From Diploscapter coronatus (lineage: Eukaryota > Nematoda > Chromadorea > Rhabditida > Rhabditidae), in NCBI GenBank assembly GCA_964036155.1, contig OZ038422.1, positions 44,601,201-44,665,200 on the forward strand: a stretch of DNA of 64,000 nt, given 5' to 3'. The notes beneath the pieces were generated by a model. The model was not told the origin of the DNA. It saw only the letters and a program-made list of their open reading frames with translations, and ran no database searches. This document shows, piece by piece, positions 23,172 to 35,563 of this stretch (position 1 is its first letter; each line of letters begins with the position of its first letter). A program made the translations under genes and the position numbers.

Positions 23172-26100
23172 ATGGCGATGATAATATCCCCTACAGGATC
23201 AACGCATTCCAACCATCACGACATCATCTGTCAACGATACGTCCTCAACGATAACCGTAAGAATTTCAAATTATAGGACTGTTATACTCTCTGACAAAAT
23301 TAATGAGTTTATTTATATTTTTTAAAAAGACATCAGTTCGTGACGCGATTAAATTTAGACCGTTCAAAAATTATAAAAACCGCGTTTTTAAGGATATATC
23401 GCGAAGATAACTTCTTAGAACAATTTAATCTATTTTTAGCTGTGAATAGTAACTTAGAGGTCAGTCTAGATTTTTAATTATTCAAGCATTCGCAATTTAA
23501 TGCTCAAAATCTATTTTTTCTCTCATGAAATCCAGACGATATCAAGCCACAAGAATTCGCTTTTGGAGTCGCATTAATGTCTAATCAGCATAATTGAAAT
23601 GTGACTAAAATTGCTGTTTTCTAATTCGCGAATTCACAGAAAACGAACACGCGAGTCTTCTCATTTTTCAATTTTCGAACGGCGTTCCCACTGCATAACC
23701 AATGAAGCGTCCTATTTCAAGCAAGCATTTCGACAAATTCCAAAAAGTTGTCTGACAATTTAAAATTAAAACATGAGAAAATTACTTTCAAAGCCAATAT
23801 TATTAGTTTCGGAACATGTTGATTTCCCGTTCTGCCGCGTGCTTGGAATAGAATATTTTCCCAGCTTATGAAAACTTTACACTTATTTCACAGCTTTTGC
23901 TGTTGCGACAAAACACGGAATAATTCTTAGTCTTTCCAGACGAAAAGAAAGTGGAAAACAATAAGGTTTAGGCAAAAAAAATAGAAGATTATGAGGAAGG
24001 CCATGACACGGACACTGACTTATAAATTATTGGGCAATTTAGCTGAGCAGGGTTTTAACATGAGACATTCTGCAGCGATTTAGGAATGATTTAAGGTGAA
24101 AGTCGACATTTTTGGAAGAAAAATTTCATCACATGCAGACGCAGGGAATTTTTGAAATTTCGATAAATTTTAAATGCCAGACTGAAAAATTTTGCTAGAA
24201 AGTTACAAGTTAATGGAAGTTTGCAACGCAATGAGCTCTTGCTGCGTTCAAATAATTAGAAGTCTTCTGAAAAGACGAAAAAGAAATGGGGTTTTTGAAT
24301 TCAACAGAATTTTTACAAAGAAATACCCGTTGATTTGATGGGTCTTTTTCGAAAATAATATTGCTGATTTATTGACGCCGATTAGAAAAAAAAAAACGAG
24401 ATAATGACTTGTTTTATTTAAAAATGTATGCTCATTGAGACGTTCGCCTTCTACGTTTTGCGTTGGTGTGGGCCAATTTTGTGCCTGTTTCAAGGGAAAA
24501 ATGCGCGACTGCAAAAATGTCTAGTCACCTTATGTTTTTCTTCGAAATAGTTGCCAGTTTGCAAACGAACAAGACGGGCAATAATTCTGCATGGGATATT
24601 TTTGAGAGAAAGGAAAGATTTTCGACCATAACATTTGACTTTGAAATCTACAAAAGTGCAATTGGAAAATGGAAAACGTCTAATTTAAGCAGTAGCAATA
24701 AAGTTTGAAAGTTCAAAAATCCTAGGGTTTTACTAAATTTGTTTCCCACTCTTACACATAGTTGCATCATTTGCGTTGTCGAATTGCTTCCTGAATCCGA
24801 ATCGGAGTCCATTTCTTTCTCTTCTCATGTTTTTTTCTCGTTTATTGCATCCGCTACTTTATCTGATTCGCGAGTTTTTCGATCCACAGCCTATGTCTCT
24901 CCGCCTAATGATGCAAAATAAAGAATTGGATTCGTGAAAAGACAAAAATACCCTTTGACTTCAAATAGCTGAACATTTTCCGTCACATAAAAATTTATGC
25001 AGAATAGTTTGTTGTGGATATTTTATGGGGCTTTGAAATTTCAAGATTCATATAAGTTTTAGCATCCTAAAAGAAAATCAGACTACATCCCTATCTTGTT
25101 TTAAAAATCGCTTTTATCAATTTTCAAGAAAAAATCTGGTCACATAATGGAAAGCATATTTTCACATAACAGACAGTTAGATGAACCCAAAGATCTCATG
25201 ATCGGATCTGGTGTCTGTAAAAATGAAATTACTCACACTTTGTTGTAGCTCCTACTGAAGCACTTTTGTCTGCAATGATTTAATTATTTTCCAACACCCA
25301 GAATAAAAATGCAGAGCGTGTGTAAATGAGCAGCCTCAATAAAAATAAAAGAGGTTGTTTTTCATCGTACCACTCTATTTTTTTAGATCGTACAAGTGCT
25401 AAAAATAAAAGTAGAAGATAAAGAATAAAAGAAAATATCAAAAAATTTTAAAGTAGCTTGAAAAATCCATTTTAAATGTTATACAGTCTAAAAAAGAATT
25501 AGTAGGGAAGGAAAAAATATATTTCCATTTATAACCTCTCTCTACTTATTCTTACTAAATTTTCTAAAACTGGGATTGATGAAATGTTATCGAGTATCCA
25601 AATTTTTAGTGCATAAAGTTTTCTTTCCAGAAGTATCGGAGACCTTCGATTTGCTGGATGTTGACAGAGATGGAAAACTGTCTCGAATCGAAATCGCTGC
25701 ACTTTTGAGGCAAATCACCAGCGAAATGATGTCAGAATTAATGTTTGAATTTCAGAACAGTCAATGTTGAGCCAACTAGAGTTGAATTGGACTTTATCTT
25801 TGAAGAAATGGATACTGAAAGTGAGTCTCGATCGTCAAAGTAAACTTTGATGTCAAATTTTTTTTCAGAAACGGGCAAAATCACGAAGGAAGATTTCATC
25901 AGTTACATGAGATCTCCGCCAGTCAGAAGAACCACTTTCAGAGAACTCGAAACCTGGTTCAAACGATACGATGCTGACGGTGACGGAGCTATTACTGAAG
26001 GTAGGCATCACTCAAAAATCTAGCAGACCAATTTTTCCTCACTAATATTTCATGAGCACTCATAAATTTATTCGGAAAAGACTGGCTTATTTCGACAATT

Positions 26101-27619
26101 GTGCGGCAAATACTCATAATAATCAGTGATTTATGAAGAAATCCTTCTTTCTGTCACGACTGAAGGTGACCTACTAGCGAATTCACCGTTTGCTCTCTTC
26201 CTTCACGTTACTTTCTGATAAACAATGGGAATATTCATTTTAATCAAACTTTCACAAAAAGAATGCCTTGAAATTTCAAACTGCAAACATTTCAAGTCGA
26301 CTACTCACAAACTTGTCAAACAGCACAAAGCTCATTTGTTTAGAACATTCTCTGGTTTGGCTTCTCGGAAAATTAAACCAGGAAGACTTTTCGCTAGCAT
26401 TCTTCTTTCTCGCAGTTAAAAATGACATTTTTGAAATATGCATCCATAAAATTGGCGTTTTTATTCTGCTTCATCTCTCATTCTGGCTGTTCTTTCGAAA
26501 TTGGGGGAGCAACAAAATGAGCATTAGGCAACAACTGACACATTTGAGGATTAATTCGATGAAACACGAATCTTCTCGACATGATAATCTTCGAATATTT
26601 ACGACTTGGAAAAAATGGAATAAGCGCCATCTCATGACAAATTGAAACATTAACTTGGCACACGATTAAACATCTGTATCTCAAAAATCTAATAAAAATA
26701 TGAAGAAGAAGGAAGTTTCTACTCCACTTTAATAGAAAATTGTGAATAGCAATCGGGAATGGATCGGAATTCAGATTCCGGAAAATTATAAAGATCAATT
26801 TTTGCTTCGAAAATTTTTGATAGCTCCTATCGATCCCGAATTTAATATGCATTTCAACTCATTCCTGAGATTATAACTTTGATAATTATCCGAAACGTCG
26901 CTTCTAATTTTTAGGCTTATTCATTTCTAATGCCAATCATCCGAAAGAACGGTTTTTCATCTCAAACAATTCGCTCATTGAGTGCGAACGCTCTGCGCGA
27001 CAAGAACACAAAGAGAACCAAACTAAATGAGAACCGCTGAGATTTCTGAGCTATGATCTGTTATTTGCGTGACCGACGATTCCTCATGGACCCAATGAGC
27101 TGACCAAATATGTCTCTGCCCTGACAAGCTGCCTTCCTTATTTGATGACTCCATAAATCAGCGTAAATGCTCGGCACGCGTATTGAGTGGGTGTTGCTCG
27201 CTTATGGCATCGAATTATCAAGATTGACAACTAATCTCTTGACAGACCGAGACATTCTCAGCTCGTTTTTCTTTTGAAAACATCTAAAAATGTTGCCAAC
27301 ACAAGATTGATGGACAAATTTAAGAATTTTAAATTTCAGAAGAAATGATGGCTGTTCTGAAGCAGACGACTGGTTTAATTGATCGAATCCAGGTAAAATA
27401 ATGTTAAAAATGGAATAAGTCTAGAAATCTGGAAAACTGAAACTTACAATTCAAAGTCTCGTTATTTCGATTCTTTTTCAAACAGACCTAATACGAAATA
27501 TTGTTTATCAATGATAACTAATGATTTGGTTTCAGGTCCACGAAATGTTCGCAGCAACGGACACGAACAGAGATGGCCGCATAAGTTTCCATGAATTTGT
27601 TAAAATGATGCAGCAGTAA
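23172..27619 (+). CDS. Calmodulin-like protein with four EF-hands
   Basis: Six exons (23172-23256, 25631-25720, 25761-25820, 25869-26000, 27340-27392, 27536-27619) give 167 residues in frame. After a 28-residue non-conserved start come four EF loops: DVDRDGKLSRIE, DTEKTGKITKED, DADGDGAITEEE and DTNRDGRISFHE. Loops 1, 3 and 4 have canonical calcium ligands; loop 2 has E, T and D at positions 3, 5 and 12 and may bind weakly. The paired arrangement matches the calmodulin/troponin C/centrin superfamily; calmodulin itself is about 149 residues, so this is a relative and not calmodulin. The 2.4-kb first intron is unusually long here. The exon 2/3 junction has no good GT donor; a 40-nt GC-AG intron gives the best frame. 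Acceptor TTTGCAG lies 30 nt before the ATG. Target proteins are unknown. Confidence 0.85.
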
Positions 27620-28876
27620 TTTTTCTTTATATTTTTGAGAATCGGATGTTTCGTATTTTCGTCGTATGTTGTTTTTGAGAGTATTTACATTTATTATTGA
27701 TATTTTACCTTTAATTGTTGATGTTTATTTATTTCTGCGTCGCTTAGAGGTTTTCCATCTGCATTCAGACTTGTAAAAATTCAATTTCTGAGTGGCTAGA
27801 AATGAGATTTTATATGTTTGGTTCATATAAATTTTAAATAGAATTTTTAAGTATAAATCTACCATCGTCACTGAAAATTAAGACGAAAGTGAGCAATTTT
27901 GAAAGAATTAATTCTGAACTGATATTTTAAGCGACGATGGCAATTTTATTCCATTCTAGAGTATTTTGATTGTCAAATAATAATTTACAAATCTAAATCT
28001 TTCATCGTTGATTTACTTCTCTTGCAATATTAAATTGCAAATGTCGACACTTATTCCTAGCTATCGCTGATACACTGTCATGGGTTCGAAATGGTCGTGA
28101 ATGTGAAGTTTCTAGTTATTCATTATATTATCTAGTCCACTAAGAATTTGAATAAAGTTTCCATTAAATAATAAATGACGAAATTAATAACACACAAGAA
28201 TAGAAAAAATGAAGAACGTCAGAAGAGTCGTTAGAAAATGGCTCTGCTAATTTTGTCATCAGTTCTTGAATCTCGTAGTACCGAAGTTCAAGTCAATCGA
28301 ATGCATAATCATGGATTGATAAAAATTATTGATATTTTAAAATTCAATTGAAAAAAGCGAAATTTTATAAACAGTCTTGTTATTCTGTCAACCTTTGAAA
28401 TTTCATCATGCAGTTTTTATGAAAAGGTAATTTTAACTGAGAAACTGATTTTTTAAAAATAAATAACAGCTCTGGAACTTGATGCGATTGTTGAGTAAAT
28501 GATCGGGAAGCCATGAACAAATGAAGGACGAACTTCGTCCGAACTTTGTTTAATTTTTGATAAAAAGTCGACAATTTTGAGAAAAATCAAGATGCAAGAC
28601 CGAGAAATGAAGCAGCGACAAGCACTTGCTCCGGGCAGTTCGTAACTAACGAAACTTATAGTTAGAGATAGGGGAAGAAGCAAGGTAAAGAGAAATAGTG
28701 TGAGAAAAGATAGGTCTCGTCATTTACGAACTTTCCTTGCTCTGTATTTACGCTTCACTATCATTTTGGCGCCAAAATTTAATTGCTTGAATTTTCGATA
28801 TTTCTTCGATTTATCGATTTTTTAAATCTTCCTTTCTTGCATTTTTCACGATTTACGCATTTCAGCAGTCAGGAAG
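27620..28876. other. Intergenic region between EF-hand and zinc-finger genes
   Basis: About 1.25 kb of AT-rich sequence without a supported exon. AATAAA at 28151-28156 is a candidate polyadenylation signal for the EF-hand gene, some 530 nt beyond its stop. The TTTCAG ending at 28865 is the presumed leader acceptor of the next gene. Confidence 0.5.
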
Positions 28877-31800
28877 ATGGGGCTGAACTGCCCGGTTTGT
28901 TCGTACCGCAAACCGGATAGGAAATCTTTGAAGGTATTCCCTAAATTTCGAAAAAAAAGTTAAAAATCCGAAACAATTTTTGTAAAAGTTGAATCCGACT
29001 CGAGGAAGTTGAAAATCGTCCCGAACCGGAGTGGGCCTGTCCCTAAATTTTTGAAAATCAATCGGACCGAGTCCATTTCGATCCCGAATTATTAGTCCGG
29101 TTTACAGCCCTAATATAAAGATCTTTAAAATTTGAGGAGCACATTTGCTTCGAGCATCTGGAGTTGGATCGCTACAAATGCATGCTCTGCTCGAGGACCC
29201 GAGTCACCAAGAAGCAGATTCTCGAACACTGTCTGGCCATCCACGGACAACTTAATTCTCCGGTATTCGGTGGACAAATAATTTCATGCTCAGAAATTTC
29301 TGATAGTTCAAGTTTTGCAAAAATCTGATAGAGGAAATGTAAGAAATGGTTTGGAATAAATTTGTGAAAATACGATATTCTCTGCCGCAACATTTTCTTG
29401 AGTTATCAGCTAAAAATTACAAATCGACAAAAACGAAGAGATCCCATTCGATGCTTCTTTCGTCAAAATTTATCTAGAATTCCTTTCAAAATTCTGCATG
29501 AGGTTGCACTTTTTAAGCATCTCTTCAGGCAACTCAGTTGCAGATGATGTTCAACTACATTCCCGAGAAGGAAGAGAAGCTGAAGGAGCTGATGGAATCG
29601 GCGAAGAGCGGGGAGAACCGTAGTGAACAGAGAGCAGACGAAGAAAGGAAAGGGCAGCAGCTGAATGTCGTGCCGCACACTCTCGATGACGTGTTCAATA
29701 AAACCAGTCACATCGACAACAAGGTAATGCGAGAATCAACACTTTCATGAAGACCTTTTCGTTGAATTGAAAAATTTCCTATTTTGTTCAAACGTTCGAT
29801 CAAATTATAAACTGCTAATATAAAATCACTAAAATGACCTGTCGAGCGATAATTTTGGCTATGAAATTGTCAAAAAAACGTTCAATTCTGTAATGTTCAG
29901 GATTTGCAAATCAAAGCTGGAATCTTTATGAAACGTCCTGTTGGAATTGGAATGAAGACAGCAAAATGGCAGACGAAGATGAGCTACAAAATGGCCTTGG
30001 AGAGACTGAAGATGAAGATGGATGCAGAGCAGAACGAGGAGCAGGAACAGAGACGGAAGAGGACGATCAAAATGGAGAACGACTGGACGGACAGCGAGGC
30101 CGATGCTGCAGATGCTCTGCTCAGACTCAGATTCAGCAACATTCACTCGGACACGTCCTTCAGTAAGTCGATTTCTGTAGAATCAGAGGACAAAATTTTA
30201 CATCGCGAATCAAATAGTCATCTTCAGAGCTCTAAAAGCCCGGTCTGTATTTCGTGGGTTGAAGAGGACTGAGACAGTTTTATAATTTCACAGTCCGGTC
30301 AAATGTTTTACAAGTATCACAAACCGAGCTAGGCTCGAATTAAAAAAAAAAAACGATGCTGCGGACCATACCGAAAGTTCCCAGCCCATTTATAACCTTT
30401 ATCGACTTTGCTTGTTTAAAAAATGTAGTAAAATTTATTGCATTTTTCCTCTACTCACGTTTAAGAAATTGCGAGAAAATTTTCAACTTTATCACCTTGA
30501 TTGTTGCCTACAAAACAATCCTTCTAATTTCAAAAATGATTGCAACTTTTAGGATTCCATGATAGATCTCGTGACAGTGGTGTTGCGTCGAGCTCCTCTG
30601 GCGCTCCCTTCTCTTCCAGTTACCACTTCCAGCGTCTGCCTGCACTTCTTCCCATCAAGAGAGGCAGGTCCAAGTAAGTCTCTTCTGCTCACACCAGGTT
30701 AACTTTTTATTCAATATCTTCAAGGTTATTTCGAAAAATCAAAATGATCGTTCATGGTTTCAATCTTTAGACACTCATGGAAATTTGAATATTTTAGAAC
30801 AGAGATTTTCATATTTCAGAGGCGAGATGTTGCTTTCGCACACGAAAGGACTCAGGCAGAAATCCAAGATTCCAGTCGGAAGCAATGAGAAGATTGGCAA
30901 GAAGGGAAGGAAGGCCTTTGAGTGAGTTTTTTTTCCGAATAATTGTAGATGTAGAATTGAACAAATGACTATCCATTTTCGATAATCGATTTTTATTAAA
31001 TAGTTAATTCAGCCGCTACAAATGCAAGAAATGCGGAGAGGTTGTCAACTCGAATCACCTCGGTCACCACGCTGCCTATCATCTCGATGTAAGTCTGAGT
31101 TGAAACAAGACTCATCATATACAGTAGCTTTCTGAATCTGAATTTTGAAAAACTAGGAATCGGAATTTCGAAATACTTGAATACTAGTGAAGAAGAGATC
31201 AACTTTGTTAAAAAAACGTGTTTTCCAGAATCCTATCTACTCCTGCTCTGCCGATGACTGTCGATTCACCCACTTCCTGAAGACAGGCATCAACCTGCAC
31301 ATCAAACAGGCTCACGACGGACAGGCACAGATCGAGGGGGAAGTCACTGAGGATGTCAAGGAGCAGATCAAGGCGAGCTTAAAACATTTGGATATTCTTT
31401 ATTATCAGTTTGAGGTTCTTCATCGTCTTAAAATTGTTCATTTTCATTCAATTATATAGCCATTTTGATTATTCAGAGACTGCAAATGGAGTGTTTCGCA
31501 GGAGTGACTCCCCAATCGCTCGTCCTCTCGAAGAAGAGGTTGGCTCTCAATCTGGCCGATAGAATCCGCTGCAAAATCTGCGACAAGAACATCTCGAATC
31601 GCGCTGACAATCTCAGGTACTAAACTCCTAGTAGTAACTCATTCCGACGTTACATGTGTTCGGTTCATTACTTTTTGATCGCTATATCCCCACTATCTTT
31701 CTTGAACCTGACGAAAACAATAACAACAGATCGTGCACATTCCAATAGTCGAGATTACTTTACCGTTTACGGAAATTTGCGGATTGGTTGAAATTCGATG

Positions 31801-33672
31801 GGTTTACATTGCAGAGGCCACTGCGCGAGTCACATGTTGTCCATCCACCAGCAGCCCCGTTTCACCTGCCGTCTCTGCGGCCACTCGGCTGCCTTCTACA
31901 CGACCATTCGCGATCACTGCATCACTTCCCACGGCAACGAGAGCCACAAGGAGTTCGATGATGCCATTAAGGTTCGAATTTTCATTCTTCCATCTTATTG
32001 GAAAGTTCACATTCTGAAAACGTAATAGTGTTGAAAGAGAAAACACTTGAACGAACTTTCCGAGTTTCCAAATGAGTTGTGCAAGTGAATATTCCAGAAA
32101 GATCATATCCCATGATATTATTAAATCTTCAAAGTTTTATTTCTGAAACAGGAATTTGTTTCCTACAACTTATGCGCAATTACGCTTTAAAAATTTCACA
32201 ACCAGAAAGCTCAGAAAATGAATAGAATGATTTGGGAATCAAATGATACTTTCAGTCGTGGAAGGCTGAGCACGTCAGAGATGTCTCGTTGAAGTGCTTT
32301 GGAGACGAGAATTTCCTGCTCGAAAAGATGCCTCAGGGATGGAAGCCTGCAGATCCAGATGCGGTGCAGATTGTCAATGTTGCCGTTGATGCCCCTGATA
32401 CTATTGTTAAGGTATAAATGTTTGCCATTTTCTTCAAAAAAATACCATGAGATCAATACTCTTCATTCAACGTTCCACTTTACTTAATTCAAATCTGTTC
32501 ATAAATGTGTTCTTTTTATTTCGAAAAATTTACCAGCATAAAGGTTGCATTAACAATTCATAGTATTTAATGTACAAAGTTGTCATTTTCTGAACTACCA
32601 TAAACGATTATCGTTTCAGGCAAAGAGAAAGCGCCAGAGGAAAGTTGTGAGGGAAGGAGATAATGTAGCGAAGAATCAGACGTACTGCAATCTGTGCATG
32701 AAGTCCCTGTCTGCGCGTCGCGAGAGTATCCTGCAGCACGCGGCTACGCACATGCTCTGTCTCTACAGCCAGCCCCGCTATACCTGTCGACAGTGCGACT
32801 ACTCGGCTGCCCATCTCGCCAATGTCAGGGCCCACTCAGTCAGCCATCACAAAACCAGGGACAAGATCTACGATGATATTATCATGGTTAGCCTTTTCTT
32901 ACTGCATATGCAAATTGACATTGAAATGATTTCAATGAATTTATTTACTTTCTCTTTCTTAGTTTCTCCTCGTGTTGAAAGAGATTCTAATTATCAATTC
33001 ATTTTTTGCTTATCTATTGTTTCTCATTCACAGCAAGGCGAATTATGATCTTTAGCCAAAAATGATCAATCTTTCCAATTGGATTGCCAGGAATAACTTT
33101 TCTAAGTAAAGTTTGAATGAACTCTGAAAATCTTTAAATTTGTGTGTTTACAGACTTGGAAAAAGGACGTGGTGAAGGACTTGTCGCAGAAGATATTCGG
33201 AGACGAGAACTTCATCAGCAGGAACATGCCGCAGGCATGGAATAAGAAGGACGAGAGCATGCTTGATTCTGGACAGGTTAGATTGCATTTTCAACTACTG
33301 TTTACTGTAGATGAATTTTGATTACTGATGATTTTGCAATTTTTAACGAATTTCGATTTTTTCTCACTCTTTTAAAGAAAGTGTTAACTATGATTTAAAA
33401 ATTGTAAAAAAAAAAACTTCAAATTTATCAATCTACCATTTCAGTCGACGTCTAACACTGAGATGCTGCTGAATACGATTCAGATGCTGCACGAAGGAAT
33501 GGAAGAGAATGGCGAGGAAGAAGAGAAGGAAGAGATGAAGGAAATGGAAGAGAGCACAGAGACGACGGACAGAGACAGAGCGGATAGAGATGCAGAAGAA
33601 GAGGAAGACGAAATGGAAGTGGAGAAGAAAAACTATGAGAGTGGAAATCTGGCTGAATTTTGGAGTATTTGA
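28877..33672 (+). CDS. C2H2-type zinc-finger protein, paralog 1 (eight fingers)
   Basis: Fourteen exons (28877-28933, 29137-29262, 29544-29723, 29901-30162, 30553-30673, 30820-30921, 31013-31088, 31229-31372, 31477-31616, 31815-31971, 32256-32411, 32620-32886, 33154-33276, 33445-33672) encode 712 residues in frame. Fingers: CPVC and CMLC units (C-x2-C-x12-H-x4-H) at the N-terminus, then CKKC, a C-x4-C unit (CSADDC), then two finger pairs starting CKIC/CRLC and CNLC/CRQC. Each late pair is followed by a W...DVS/DLS...FGDENF...MP..W module, so the pair plus module is duplicated only in this copy. The tail is Glu/Lys-rich. A basic Ser-rich linker (about 140-310) separates early and late fingers. 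Fingers suggest nuclear nucleic-acid binding, but this is inference. Exon 8 uses a GC donor (AAG|GCGAGC). Paralogs lie at 50015 and 54506. I do not recognise a named orthologue. Confidence 0.85.
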
Positions 33673-35563
33673 ATGAAACGAGAAGGTTAGTTTCAATCAA
33701 TTAGAGATCTCATTTTTGAAATGTTGCAATTCGATTGAATGAAACTTTAATACAATTTATAAGATCATTCACTCAGATTGTAGAATTTCGTTGTTTGTTT
33801 TTCTCTTGTCTATTGTAGAATCTAGATTCTAGTTATTTAGAGAGGATGTGTCCTCATAGATAGTAGTTAGGAATATTTTCTGATTCAGACTTAGTTTGTT
33901 TCCCTTTTTCTTCAAATGATGCATTCCAAGATGCACATGCTCTGGCTAGAATATCAAATCATCATATCTAGAGAGCGCAAGCTCCGCCCCTCTGCAAATG
34001 CGCGGCATGTAACAAAAAGTGATAGTTAAGGAATCTCAAAAATGGGAAGAAAGTACTCTTCAAAGATCAAATGTCATCAAAAAACTACTCCTAGATCGAT
34101 GATAAACCTTATGAAACGGTTTTATACCAAAAATCAGGCCGTAATTTTTTCCTGCAAATAGTTTGAAGTTTGCGAAAATGTATTCGCTTAGGGATCCGGA
34201 AAATGAGATTCTTTTGTTCAAAATCAATTTAGTATTTTATTTTTTCTTATCAAAAGTCTTAGTTACACCGAAATACATCTCCCTGAGCAAAAAATAATAG
34301 CGGAATATGATTCTCGTTAACCTGCTTGCGCTCTCTAATGATGTCTGTGAATTTTATCGGAATTCTTTCAAAACTGTTGTTTATAATTTTGTTTGTATTC
34401 TTTCTTACTCGATGACAGCTGCTATGCATAACACTACTCGACCACATTTTATCTTTTATCTGACTTCTTGTATATGTCATCGAATGTATTCGTCATCGCG
34501 TTTTTCTTTCCATAGTATTCTCTAACTGCTAAATTCGAGAGCGAATACAGACGGTAACATATAAAGGAGAATTTTTTGCTCGATTTCTTAATTCAAGCGG
34601 GTATTTTTTATCAAAATAATACAGACAGCCATTTTATTGTTAGTGCAAATCTAATGCTATTTTGACGGAGGGTCATTTTATTTTACGTTAAGGTTTCTTC
34701 GTGTTTATGAATAAACGTATGACTATTATGAAAGGTAGTTGATAACATAATTTAGAGTCGAATACTCTCTAAAACGATACCTTTTTCTAGTGTTTTATCA
34801 TATTTCAGTCTAAAATGCAAAAAAGGATCAAATGAAAAATTCCATATTATGTAGAGGGCGCAAGTGATACTCCTGATATGAAGACCGTTATAAAAAAATA
34901 TGTTTCTATTAATCTGCGGGACTTGACAAGCTTATAGCAAAAACCGCATGAAAAACCACAGCCTGTCGAAAGTCTTTAGTATGGTGCATTCGATACGTGC
35001 CAAACTAAGGCATGCGTAGACGCAAACGCATGCGCTAAAGAGTCGATTCGTTGATTTTTCGCCCAATTTCGTCGATAGTTGGCTAACTAAGTTGTTGTTT
35101 GCTATTTTATTTGAAAGCACTTTCTATTCACTAAAATGTGCATAAATCAGTCAATTGATACCCTTCACTTCTTCATTTTCAGTTGCAATTCGTTGAGTTT
35201 CACTTTCAGCCATACTCTCTTCCTTGTTCCCTCCCCTTCTGCACTGCTGCTCGATCGAATTGTTGACACCCGCATTGCCCGAATCCTGCAGAACATACAG
35301 AACACAAATCGAACGCTTCAAAACGCAGTCCTCAAACGACTCAAATACAACATGAGAATACTCCACATCGATTCTGCAAGATCAGAAAACTCGATGCAAA
35401 AGTAGGCAACTTTTTGTTCGATTAGAAATTGCTACATTTGTAATGCCACCACCGAGAAAGTGGATTTCAATTCGTCCACATTAAAAACATCATATATAGT
35501 CTGGCAATAGGGAATCAACTAATCTTTATCGAAATATGACTTTTAAAGGAATTATTTGGGGTT
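33673..35563. other. Region between convergent genes
   Basis: Lies between the 3' ends of the zinc-finger gene and WDR35. It contains a TA-flanked inverted-repeat unit (listed separately). An 89-codon plus-strand frame at 35136-35405 has an amphipathic stretch, but the opposite strand is open there as well and no neighbouring exon supports either. I do not call a gene. Confidence 0.5.
33967..34339. mobile_element. TA-flanked element with GAGAGCGCAAGC ends
   Basis: The 12-mer GAGAGCGCAAGC at the left end recurs as its inverted copy at the right end, near 34325-34336, with TA on the outer side of both. The unit is about 370 bp with no transposase. A similar end, GAGGGCGCAAGT preceded by TA, occurs alone near 34855. 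It is probably a short-TIR DNA transposon remnant. Confidence 0.45.

Noticed and set aside
22931..23254. 107-codon frame beginning MAKENGEKETEKDEEN
   Set aside because: It runs across the acceptor at 23141; the supported EF-hand start is the ATG at 23172 in another frame, which joins in phase to the EF-hand exons.
35136..35405. 89-codon plus-strand frame with an amphipathic helix-like stretch
   Set aside because: Both strands are open here, no splice-consistent neighbour exon exists and no family is recognised; transcription data would be needed.
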